Shown: in pieces, positions 36,259 to 44,132 of the stretch
Layout of the letters: each line of letters begins with the position of its first letter
Numbering within the stretch: position 1 is the first letter of the stretch
NCBI GenBank assembly: GCA_018333075.1
Contig: BORH01000028.1
Span: 1-49,691 of the forward strand
DNA from: Heyndrickxia sporothermodurans
GTDB lineage: Bacteria > Bacillota > Bacilli > Bacillales > Bacillaceae_C
DNA: 49,691 nucleotides
Reading direction: 5' to 3'
Translations under genes and position numbers: made by a program
Notes under the pieces: generated by a model
Seen by the model: the letters and a program-made list of their open reading frames with translations, nothing else
Databases searched by the model: none
Told to the model about the DNA's origin: nothing

Positions 36259-37413
36259 CTATTTTAATACTGAATGCGCCCATTTTTTTATATCCTTTGC
36301 AAATGGTATGAGACGTCTTTCCTTTACTTCTTTTCGGATCGGCTCCCCCTTGTTTATAAATGGCTGCAATCCTTTTATATCCCTTCGAATCGTAGCCTCA
36401 ATAGGAAATCTCAACACTTCTTTTAAATCCTTTTCCTGAACCTCATTATCCTTGCCCGTCTGGTTCAAAATAATTTTTGTTTTCGAATTCAGTTCAATTC
36501 CTAATCGGGTACATAATTCTTCAAATTGCTTCATAATTTTCAGCGATGGTGTATCCGGTGATAAAACATAATATATTTGATCTGATTCCTCAAGCGCAGT
36601 TACTACCTGATTATTCACAAAGGAAGGAAGATCGATAATAACAAAATCAAAGCTCCTTCTACAGGTTCTTAATAGCTTGGCAATGAACTCCTCTGATAGA
36701 GTTTCCGCTACTTCCGCATCACAAGGGCTAATCAGTACATCCATTTTCGAATACTCTTCCGTTTGTGAGACATTACGTATATGACTTTCATTTAATTCCT
36801 TGATAACTGGAGTTAAATCAGCAATCGAGCGATTGGAATTAATAGATATCATTGTTTCAATTCCACCAAATTGTAGATTTAGATCAATTAGAATGACTTC
36901 AGCAGTGGACTCAAGCTTTAATGTTTGAGCAAAGGTTGATGCTAAGACCGTCTTTCCTACCCCTCCACTCCCACTAAAAAAGGAAATAATTTGACCTCTT
37001 CCTCTTACAAATGTAGAAACAGACCCATCTTGAGCTTGCTTACTAATTTCATAGTTTTTAATAATTGTCGGGAATCTAGCTACAAATGTTCCATGTTCTT
37101 CTGGATAGACAAAAAACTCACTAGCACCAGCTTTCGTAATATTCCTGAGTAAAGTAAAATCTGAAGTCTTTGCAATAAATATGACTAATGTAGCAGGACT
37201 TACCGATTTAATATGTTGAATATTTTCTACCGCGATATCATTATTTGGTTGTACAAAAATGACTATATCTTGAACATCTCTATTAATTTCCCTGACGACA
37301 TCCTCTGGATTAACTAGTTGAATGGAAAGATTTGTACCGATTGCATTTAAAATTTGGTTATGTATCGTATCATCATCACTAGCTAAAAGCATTTTTATGT
37401 TTGTTTCCATCAT
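36259..37413 (-). CDS. cpaE: CpaE/TadZ-like receiver-MinD fusion ATPase
   Basis: 384 residues. The N-terminal receiver-like domain (about 5-115) lacks a clear phospho-acceptor aspartate; the C-terminal MinD/ParA-like ATPase (about 140-375) has SGSGGVGKT at 147-155, without the signature lysine of KGGxGKT, as also reported for TadZ proteins. It probably positions the Tad machinery. It lies between cpaB and cpaF. Confidence 0.88.
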   Translation of the reverse strand: MMETNIKMLLASDDDTIHNQILNAIGTNLSIQLVNPEDVVREINRDVQDIVIFVQPNNDIAVENIQHIKSVSPATLVIFIAKTSDFTLLRNITKAGASEFFVYPEEHGTFVARFPTIIKNYEISKQAQDGSVSTFVRGRGQIISFFSGSGGVGKTVLASTFAQTLKLESTAEVILIDLNLQFGGIETMISINSNRSIADLTPVIKELNESHIRNVSQTEEYSKMDVLISPCDAEVAETLSEEFIAKLLRTCRRSFDFVIIDLPSFVNNQVVTALEESDQIYYVLSPDTPSLKIMKQFEELCTRLGIELNSKTKIILNQTGKDNEVQEKDLKEVLRFPIEATIRRDIKGLQPFINKGEPIRKEVKERRLIPFAKDIKKWAHSVLK

Positions 37414-37436
37414 TAATCCCTCTTAACCAAATATTT

Positions 37437-38255
37437 TCATTTTTTATCAGACTTTTCTTTTCCAGTATTTTTTGATTGCTTTTGTTTTTCATTTTCTTTT
37501 TTGTCTTTCGTATTTGCGTTCTCATTTTTCTTTGTTTCTTGAGAGTTTACTGCATTGTTTTTCTTCGCTTCTTGTGTATTTGTTTTTTGCTCTGGATTCT
37601 TACTTTGTTCTGTCGGCTTATTTTCTTTAACTACTGGTATATCATCCTTACCAACATTTGCCTTTAAAATCCGAATGTGGGTTGCAAAGTTTTGCATATG
37701 TATTAACTTAGGGGCATATTCACTTCGAACCTCTAAAGCTGCACCAGCAAAATCCTTCCCTGAGCCTTGAGCCCATGCAACTGGAACGTCCTTCATAAAT
37801 AACTCTGTTTTCTTTTTGCCTTCTTCCTCTGTTGAAACAATAATATCTACTCGATCCAAGGCTTCTACAACTTGGTCAAACTGGATTTTATCTGAGCGAT
37901 ACATAGCGACAAGACGATCATTTTCCTCTCGAAGATTAGATACCGGTTTCAGCATATTTTTCGTAAGAATATCGTCATTTGACGCTGGAACGACTAGAAC
38001 TTTCCCAGTTAACTCATTTATGTTTGTAATATTTGATTTGGTAACATAACGATTAGGTATCTCCATCGTTTTTAATTGATTTTTTGTTATTAATGTTCTT
38101 GATGGTATATCCCCGGCAGCAACATAGATTTTCGTCATACCTCCAAGCTCTGAATTTAATGAGCGAACTTTATCAAAAACTAGGTAGCCTGCTACTGCAG
38201 CTAAAATAAATGCAAGAAGTAAAAAAATCATTGCTCTTCTCTTCGACTCTAACAT
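37437..38255 (-). CDS. cpaB: CpaB/RcpC-like SAF-domain protein
   Basis: First gene of the pilus operon, 272 residues: one membrane segment (about 8-27), an SAF domain (about 42-103), the RcpC part to about 205, and a 65-residue tail made almost only of K, N, E, Q, T and S. In Gram-negatives CpaB acts with the outer-membrane secretin; here there is no outer membrane and the charged tail may contact the cell wall. GAGGT precedes ATG 38255. A loose -35 TTGAAC lies about 120 bases upstream, but I could not fix the operon promoter. Confidence 0.88.
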   Translation of the reverse strand: MLESKRRAMIFLLLAFILAAVAGYLVFDKVRSLNSELGGMTKIYVAAGDIPSRTLITKNQLKTMEIPNRYVTKSNITNINELTGKVLVVPASNDDILTKNMLKPVSNLREENDRLVAMYRSDKIQFDQVVEALDRVDIIVSTEEEGKKKTELFMKDVPVAWAQGSGKDFAGAALEVRSEYAPKLIHMQNFATHIRILKANVGKDDIPVVKENKPTEQSKNPEQKTNTQEAKKNNAVNSQETKKNENANTKDKKENEKQKQSKNTGKEKSDKK

Positions 38256-39137
38256 TCTAGTACCTCATTTCCGTAATGAAACATTATGAAACTTCCTATT
38301 ATTCTGATTTAAAAAAGCATAAGTATTTACATCTATATAAAAGGAAAACTTAGAATTTATTTATACATATTAGATTGATAATAAGTTCAAAACATACACC
38401 AATATTTGGCGATATACATTCACAAAATATTACCTTTGTATTCAAAAAGTACTAAAATTTACGAAAGCGGACTTTTCTAACATCTAGTTCATCCTGATTA
38501 ATTCTTTTGTAAAAAATCCCTTATTCTATCACTTCTAGGAATTTTATTCCTATATATAAGTATTTACCACCTAATTAAAAATTCTGTCAAATGGACATTC
38601 GAATATGTCGAATCTTGTCTGGAACTATTTTCCCGACATTACTTTGAAACTAGTGTTTTTTTTTAGGAATATAGAATGATTATGATACTTTTTAATAGGA
38701 TAAAGGATCAAATTTATGGAAAATAAAGGACGAAGGATTACAAAAATTACAAATTGTAGGTCGATTTAACTGTTTTTCACCTTGATTCTTATCAACGAAT
38801 CGTTCCTTAATGCTGTACAAACTAGTAAAATTTATTATCTGAGATATAATGACTAGATTTCACTTTAAATGAAATTGTAAAGGGGATAAAGAGGAATATA
38901 GATATTTTCTACCAAATAACCCCTTAAGACAATAACGTCCTAAGGGGTTCTCATTCATAAGAATATGAATTACATCATACCGCCTATTCTTTAGCTTGTA
39001 TCCATGTGTTTTTGCATCAGTTTATAAGTGTTATTTTTAGTAGAATTTTAGTGAGTGTTAAAAACATTATCTTCGTGTAGTTTCATACTCGAATGTGATT
39101 TTCTTTCTTTGATATATCTCTAGAACTAAACACAATT
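38256..39137. other. Long intergenic region upstream of the pilus operon
   Basis: About 880 bases with no convincing gene. Features: possible weak minus-strand promoter for cpaB (TTGAAC with TATAAA, 19-base spacer, near 38360-38390), a TATAAT on the plus strand near 38850 without a good -35, and a 13-base-pair hairpin at 38918-38949. The region borders the IS21-like element. Confidence 0.5.
38918..38949. other. Long hairpin AACCCCTTA...TAAGGGGTT
   Basis: Arms of 13 bases with one mismatch and a six-base loop. Neither side has a strong T-run (minus side TTATTTGG), so it may be a weak terminator or an RNA structure. Confidence 0.6.
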
Positions 39138-39227
39138 AGAAATGCTAATTTAAATATGTACAATCGTGCTTGAATAAAGATGTAAAAAATTGATAGCTCA
39201 TTTCATACTAATCTTGGGGTGATTAGT

Positions 39228-40511
39228 ATGTACATAGCGCTAAATGTTGAAACCAATTTTGAGATTACTAGTCTTTCAGACTTACCAAAATTCAAACAAC
39301 TAATGGAGCATCTAAAGATGAAAATTAATAAGAGTAAATTAGCAGAAGAGTTAGATATAGATCGTAGGACAATTGACAAATACCTAAAGGGATTTGTGCC
39401 GAAACGGAAGAGAGAAAAGCCATCCAAAATAGATGAGTATTATGAGATCATTGCAGCTCTCCTCTCCGAGGGTTCTAAACAAGTTTTCTATTACCGACGG
39501 GTATTATGGCAGTATTTAAAAGATAATCATGGGTTACAATGTTCAGATTCTGCATTCCGTGCTTATATCGCACGTACACCAGAATTTAGAGCTTACTTTG
39601 AGGAAGAAAAATGGATCGCTTCACCAAAAGGAGTGGTTCGATATGAAACACCACCAGGGAAACAAGCCCAGCTGGATTGGAAAGAAAGTATTTTATTTGA
39701 AACAAAGGATGGAGAACAAGTAGAGGTGAATGTGGCGGTACTCCTTCTTTCCCATTCACGATTCCATGCCTTTCATTTAAGTGTCTCAAAATCTCAACGT
39801 GTACTTCTATCCTTTCTAACGGAGACATTTGAAGCATTTGGGGGAGTACCTGATGAAATTGTGACGGATAACATGAAAACCGTAATGGATGAAGCACGGA
39901 CCGAGTATTTCGCCGGAAAAGTAAATCCTAAGTTCGCTCAATCTGCGAAGGATTTTGGATTTAAAGTGAGACCCTGTATAGCTGGTCGTTCACGAACAAA
40001 AGGAAAAGTAGAATCAACAATGAAACTACTGGACGAGATCCATGCCTACCAGGGACAATTGACTTTAGAAGAATTACATCAGTTTGTACAAGACTTATGT
40101 AATCGAATTAATCATGAATTGCATCAGGGGACAGGTAAGATTCCAATTTTTGAATTTAGAAAAGAAAAGAACCTCCTACAGTAGCTACCAACTGAGACAG
40201 TAAGAGATTCCTATCGCATCAAACATACACTTGTCAAAGTCAATGCCTCAAACATGATTTCCTACAAATCCAATCAATACTCGGTACCCGCAAAGTACCA
40301 AGGAAAGAAAGTAGGCTTACAAGTGTATGATGATCAATTATGGATTTATTATAACACAGAGCTGATCGCCCAACACCCTATAAGTAACAAGAAGCTAAAT
40401 TATCAGGAAGCCCGTTATCAAGAAGCACTGGGTGTATCAATGCCCCGTTTTCCAGATATAGATGATTTGGCCAAACGAAATTTAGCAGCGATTGGAGAGG
40501 TGTATAAATAA
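39228..40511 (+). pseudogene. IS21-family transposase IstA, interrupted by an in-frame stop
   Basis: N-terminal helix-turn-helix (KLAEELDIDRRTIDKYLKG), then a DDE integrase core with LDWKES, EIVTDNMKTV and GKVESTMK. A TAG codon at 40182-40184 splits the frame after FRKEKNLLQ, and the same frame continues without other lesions to 40511 (QYSVPAKYQGKKVGLQVY). ATG 39228 follows GGGGTG. Catalytic residues lie before the stop, but the C-terminal domain would be lost unless the amber codon is read through. Confidence 0.88.
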
Positions 40512-40559
40512 TGAACCCAATGACACCAGCAGCTCATACAGAATTTAGAGTATTTAAAG

Positions 40560-41262
40560 ATGAAGCAAATGACTTTACATTTAAACGAGGTCATAGATTT
40601 CAGCGTAAATAATCAAATGTCGTTCATTGATACACTTATCAAATTAACCAATTATGAGATCGATGTACGAGCAAAATATGATTCAATCGATGGTGAAAGT
40701 GGGTGCGTTTCCGCACCTAAAAGAAATGAAGGATTTTGATTTTAGTTTTCAAACGTCCGTTAATCAACAACAGATTTTAGACTTTTTAACGCTTCGCTTT
40801 ATTGAAAAGAATGAGAATATCGTTTTTCTAGGTCCAAGTGGAGTTGGTAAAACCCACTTGGCCACTTCCATCGGAATTACGGCAGCAAAGAAACGAACTA
40901 GTACATATTTCATAAAGTGTCATGATCTCATTCAAAATCTAAAGAGAGCACGCCTAGAAAATCGATTAGAAGCCCGTTTGAAGCATTATACAAAATACAA
41001 GCTTCTTATAATGGATGAAATTGGCTGTTTACCAATAGATGCCGAAGATGCGAAGCTCTTTTTCCAACTCATAGATATGCGTTATGAAAAACGAAGTACC
41101 ATATTAACAACGAATGTGAACTTTAAATCATGGGATGAGATCTTTCAAGAGCCGAAGTTAGCAAACGCGATTCTAGATCGAATTTTACATCACGCGACTG
41201 TCGTTACAATCGTAGGAGAATCTTATCGTTTAAAGAATCATTTAGCGAAAGAAAATGAGTAA
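40560..41262 (+). pseudogene. IS21-family helper ATPase IstB, frameshifted
   Basis: AAA+ ATPase that assists IstA. The frame from ATG 40560 (MKQMTLHLNEVIDF) ends out of register near 40670, where GTACGAGCAAAAT has probably lost a GA from GAGAG; the rest continues in the frame from 40654 with Walker A GPSGVGKTHL and Walker B LLIMDEIG. A short frame from ATG 40511 is also possible as the true start. Confidence 0.8.
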
Positions 41263-41314
41263 TTTTGTACATTCTTATACAAGCGAAAGTGTACATATTT
41301 GTGTTGACATTTAT

Positions 41315-41616
41315 ACACAATTTACTTCTTAGTCGAAAAGTATTTTTTACGTTCTTTCATTTTGATGTTATCTGCGGTCATATTTAATTATTTAAAATCC
41401 ATTCATGAATGGGTTGTATAAGTATTGATAATCCAAATGAAATATTAACTTATGTCAAACATTGTTACTTTTATGGTCAAAGTGTGGTCAAAAATGGTCC
41501 TGTTTAAATTAATAATATTTTATATCTAAGGGTTTCTAAAAGGAATATCGTTTGAAATCTAAATTTTATATTTTACTACAGACTAAAAAATACTTATTGA
41601 TGCTAGTATAGTCTTG
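41315..41616. other. Spacer between the two insertion sequences
   Basis: No gene seen. One short frame contains LWSKCGQKWSCLN before a stop near 41507, which recalls the C-terminus of some phage integrases, but nothing upstream supports it. Confidence 0.4.
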
Positions 41617-41671
41617 TGGACACAACTAAGTTAAATCAGTAAAATGTGCTTAAAGAAGGAGTGTCCGAAAA

Positions 41672-41935
41672 ATGAAACAAAATTTTAATGATGAATTTAA
41701 AACGATGGTGGTCGAGTGGTATCGTTCTGGGCAACCAGTTAAAGAGTTAAGCAGCGAATATGGCGTTTCTGAAGTAACGATTTATAAATGGATTAAGAAG
41801 TACTCTCCTATTGCGACAATCGATGAAAAGGAAGTAACTCCAAATGATCTGAAACAGATGCAGAAGGAAATGCTTCGTCTGAAAGAGGAGAATGAAATCT
41901 TAAAAAAGGCTATGGCCCTATTCGCGAGAAAATAA
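41672..41935 (+). CDS. IS3-family OrfA
   Basis: 87-residue transposase N-terminal protein: helix-turn-helix with ELSSEYGVSEVTIYKWIKKY, then a leucine-zipper-like coil (LKQMQKEMLRLKEENEILKK). AAGGAGTG precedes ATG 41672. The A6G site at 41902-41908 allows -1 frameshifting into orfB, as usual in this family. OrfA itself is intact. Confidence 0.88.
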   Translation: MKQNFNDEFKTMVVEWYRSGQPVKELSSEYGVSEVTIYKWIKKYSPIATIDEKEVTPNDLKQMQKEMLRLKEENEILKKAMALFARK

Positions 41936-42812
41936 ACGATGCAGAACTGTTTGCGTTAATTGATGAACAAAAAAATGTCTTTTCCGTTACCTTACTTTGT
42001 GAAGTGCTTGGAGTGGCAAGAAGCTCGTTTTACCAGTCCCATCACAAAGTAGAATCAGAGTTAGCACGTGAAAATAGAGTACTTACCCAACAAATCAGTC
42101 GAATCCATGCAGATAGTAAAGGACGATATGGGCCTCCAAAGATACACCAAACCCTTTTAACCAACGGGTTTGAACTGAGCCTTAAACGTGTTCAACGATT
42201 AATGAAAAAGGCTGGAATTCAGTCGAATATCCAAAAGAAATATACTCCGTATTCTTCATCTAAAAACAAAGTGGAAGAACGCGAAAACGTATTGGAACAG
42301 GACTTTACTACACCACCATTAATGAAAAGTGGGTAGCAGACATTACGTATATTCATGTTCTAAGGGATGGTTGGAGTTACTTGGCTTCCGTTATGGATCT
42401 ACATTCAAAGAAAATTATTGGGTATTCTTTTTCACGAAAAATGACAACGGATATAGTAATAAAAGCATTAGAAAACGCTTACTCAACACAAAATCCATCC
42501 AAAGAACTCATTCTGCATACGGATTTAGGATCGCAATACACCAGTAAAGAATTTCAAGAAATACTGGCAGAACGGAATATTATTCAATCTTTTAGTAAAA
42601 AAGGCTGTCCTTATGATCATGCTTGTATGGAATCATTTCACGCAACTCTAAAAAAAGAAGAAGTATACCAGACAAAGTATATGACGTTTCATCAGGCCAA
42701 TCTAGCAATCTTTCAATATATTGAAAGCTGGTATAACAGAAAACGAATTCACGGCAGCATAGGATATAAAACACCTCAATTAATAGAAGACGAATCTAGA
42801 AAAAGTGCTTAA
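41909..42812 (+). pseudogene. IS3-family OrfB (integrase core), one-base deletion
   Basis: The -1 frame after the slippery site runs through INDAELFALIDEQKN to 42336, where it hits a stop. The rest of the DDE domain (WVADITYI, HTDLGSQYTS, ESFHATLKKEE) is in another frame to 42812. ACTACACCACC near 42306-42320 has probably lost one A from ACTACAACCACC. All three catalytic residues survive, but the protein is split. Confidence 0.85.
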
Positions 42813-42864
42813 AACTTAACTTTTTAGTGTCCAGGATATTGACGTAGATCCAATCCTTTATATA

Positions 42865-43191
42865 TTATTTAACTTTTCTATATTTAACACTGTAGCCGTA
42901 CACTAGAGCCATTCTAAAAACTACAGCATCCCAATATCCGAATAAAGATTTAACTATTCCCTTTGCTGCAAATTTTATTCCTTGTCTTCTTGCAGCTTTT
43001 TTTATTGCATTTTGAATTTCATTTTTTTGTTTTTTCGTTGAGAACATTACGTTCTTTATAGCTTTTTTAAATTGTGAATTAAGAAATTTGTTAAGTTTAA
43101 ATCCTTTTACACTGCAAACTAATTTTCCCATTAAAGCAGGCAAAGTTACTATAATATCTTCTGCAGCACTCCAACCAAAATATTGAGACAA
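42865..43191 (-). CDS. Hypothetical basic protein, probably a fragment
   Basis: Not recognised. 108 residues, very basic in the middle (KKQKNEIQNAIKKAARRQG) with hydrophobic stretches at both ends. The only start is TTG 43191, with no good ribosome binding site; the frame opens a little further upstream at an eight-base A-run near 43220, so a frameshift or truncation is likely. It lies between the IS3 element and the structured element at 43353. Confidence 0.4.
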   Translation of the reverse strand: MSQYFGWSAAEDIIVTLPALMGKLVCSVKGFKLNKFLNSQFKKAIKNVMFSTKKQKNEIQNAIKKAARRQGIKFAAKGIVKSLFGYWDAVVFRMALVYGYSVKYRKVK

Positions 43192-43352
43192 CCAGACATG
43201 AAACGCATATCTAAATGCTTTTTTTTAATCTATTAAAGGAAAATACACTTGGTATAAAAATCCAATTTTATACCATCTTTTTAAACAACTATTTTATTTT
43301 TTAAAGGCCTATATTATTTTTTTAACAATTTTAATTCGTGAACAAGATAGAG

Positions 43353-43498
43353 AGGTTTTATGCCGAGAAAACTTTTTATGAAGAATCTCCATATTAAACT
43401 TCCAAAAGTAACCCAGTGGATGATTTTTAAGCTGGGTTTCATCTTTTGGAGGTATGGAGGTGCAAGGTTTATAAGAAAGAGGGAATTGGCATAAACCT
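43353..43498. repeat. 146-base nested inverted-repeat element
   Basis: Four sets of arms nest about one centre: AGGTTTTATGCC (43353-43364) with GGCATAAACCT (43488-43498), CTCCAT (43387-43392) with ATGGAG (43454-43459), CCAAAAG (43402-43408) with CTTTTGG (43443-43449), and AACCCAG (43410-43416) with CTGGGTT (43432-43438). It could be a MITE-like element or a structured RNA; no coding frame fits. Confidence 0.65.
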
Positions 43499-43501
43499 AA
43501 T

Positions 43502-43532
43502 TAAAAAAATAAAGTAGGGATATACCCTACTT
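43502..43532 (-). terminator. Terminator after the immunity-like gene
   Basis: Perfect eight-base-pair stem AAGTAGGG/CCCTACTT with a five-base loop, followed on the minus strand by TTATTTTTTT. It lies about 155 bases past the stop of the gene at 43688. Confidence 0.82.
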
Positions 43533-43687
43533 CATGTACATGTAAACATCGTTAAAATCCAATGAACACTGAAATGAACACATTTACTTTTAGATATCAA
43601 AGGAATCCCTTTTTGGTGATTTAAGTTATTTAGCTCTCCATAGTACATATTGAATTTGATACATTTTTATTAAATAATCCAATTATT

Positions 43688-44029
43688 TTATTTAATATTT
43701 TTATATAATCCAGCAGTATCTGAAGGTTTATAAACAACTGAAAATTCTTTAAGTTCTTCTTTAACTTTTTTTGTTAATTTTTTTCCAATTTCATTATACT
43801 TTTTTTCTAATTGTTCTCCATTTACTATCAACTTATCTGTTTCCCAATCAATCCAATTTCCATAGTCTACAACCCATTGTTCAACTTCTCTTTTTAAGCT
43901 CTGAGTTAATGGTAATTCATCAATGTCTAAATTGGTTCCACAATTTTTACACCAAATTGGATCTATTCCATAGTCAGCCTCAATTACAATTTCATTTGTA
44001 TTTTCCTGGCAATTACAATTTATTTTCAT
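43688..44029 (-). CDS. Probable immunity protein for the Rhs toxin
   Basis: 113 residues, no known family recognised. Two cysteine pairs, C5/C7 and C27/C30 (CKNCG), suggest a small zinc ribbon, followed by an acidic and lysine-rich helical part. AAAGGAGG at ideal spacing precedes ATG 44029. It is intact and directly follows the Rhs C-terminal toxin part on the same strand, the standard place for a cognate immunity gene. Survival of an intact gene beside a broken toxin gene would be expected of immunity. Confidence 0.6.
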   Translation of the reverse strand: MKINCNCQENTNEIVIEADYGIDPIWCKNCGTNLDIDELPLTQSLKREVEQWVVDYGNWIDWETDKLIVNGEQLEKKYNEIGKKLTKKVKEELKEFSVVYKPSDTAGLYKNIK

Positions 44030-44132
44030 AAAATCCTCCTTTATTAATAATCAATTTAAAGAAATTTTAATCATAAAGAATACGCTGTAGGATATATTTA
44101 TTGCTACTTATTAAATTTGGTTATCTTTATCC

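Larger units (their letters stand above)
39138..41314 (+). mobile_element. Decayed IS21-family insertion sequence
   Basis: About 2.2 kb with istA- and istB-like genes, both broken. The ends match as inverted repeats: left AGAAATG, ATGTACA, GCTTGAATAAA and right (reverse complement) ATAAATG, ATGTACA, GCTTGTATAAG. Both proposed ends are flanked by the identical octamer ACACAATT (39130-39137 and 41315-41322), which fits the 4-8 base target duplication of this family. A shorter alternative runs from TGCTAA at 39143 to TGTTGACA ending at 41309, since IS21-type ends often start with TG. Confidence 0.75.
41617..42833 (+). mobile_element. IS3-family insertion sequence, frameshifted
   Basis: 1217 bases with orfA, an A6G slippery site and orfB. 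Ends are imperfect inverted repeats: left TGGACACAACTAAGTTAA and right (reverse complement) TGGACACTAAAAAGTTAA. No target duplication is evident next to these ends. Confidence 0.82.
43192..43687. other. Spacer with hairpins and a structured element
   Basis: About 500 bases without a gene. Holds a nine-base-pair hairpin GGTATAAAA/TTTTATACC (43251-43274), a large nested inverted-repeat element (43353-43498) and the terminator of the immunity-like gene (43502-43532). Confidence 0.6.

Noticed and set aside
38700-38770. 17-codon frame starting ATGGAAAATAAAGG with a weak ribosome binding site
   Set aside because: Too short, no recognisable peptide, and no promoter or terminator tied to it.
41441-41510. 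Short frame LWSKCGQKWSCLN as the end of an integrase gene
   Set aside because: Only a dozen residues resemble integrase C-termini and the upstream sequence has stops in that frame.
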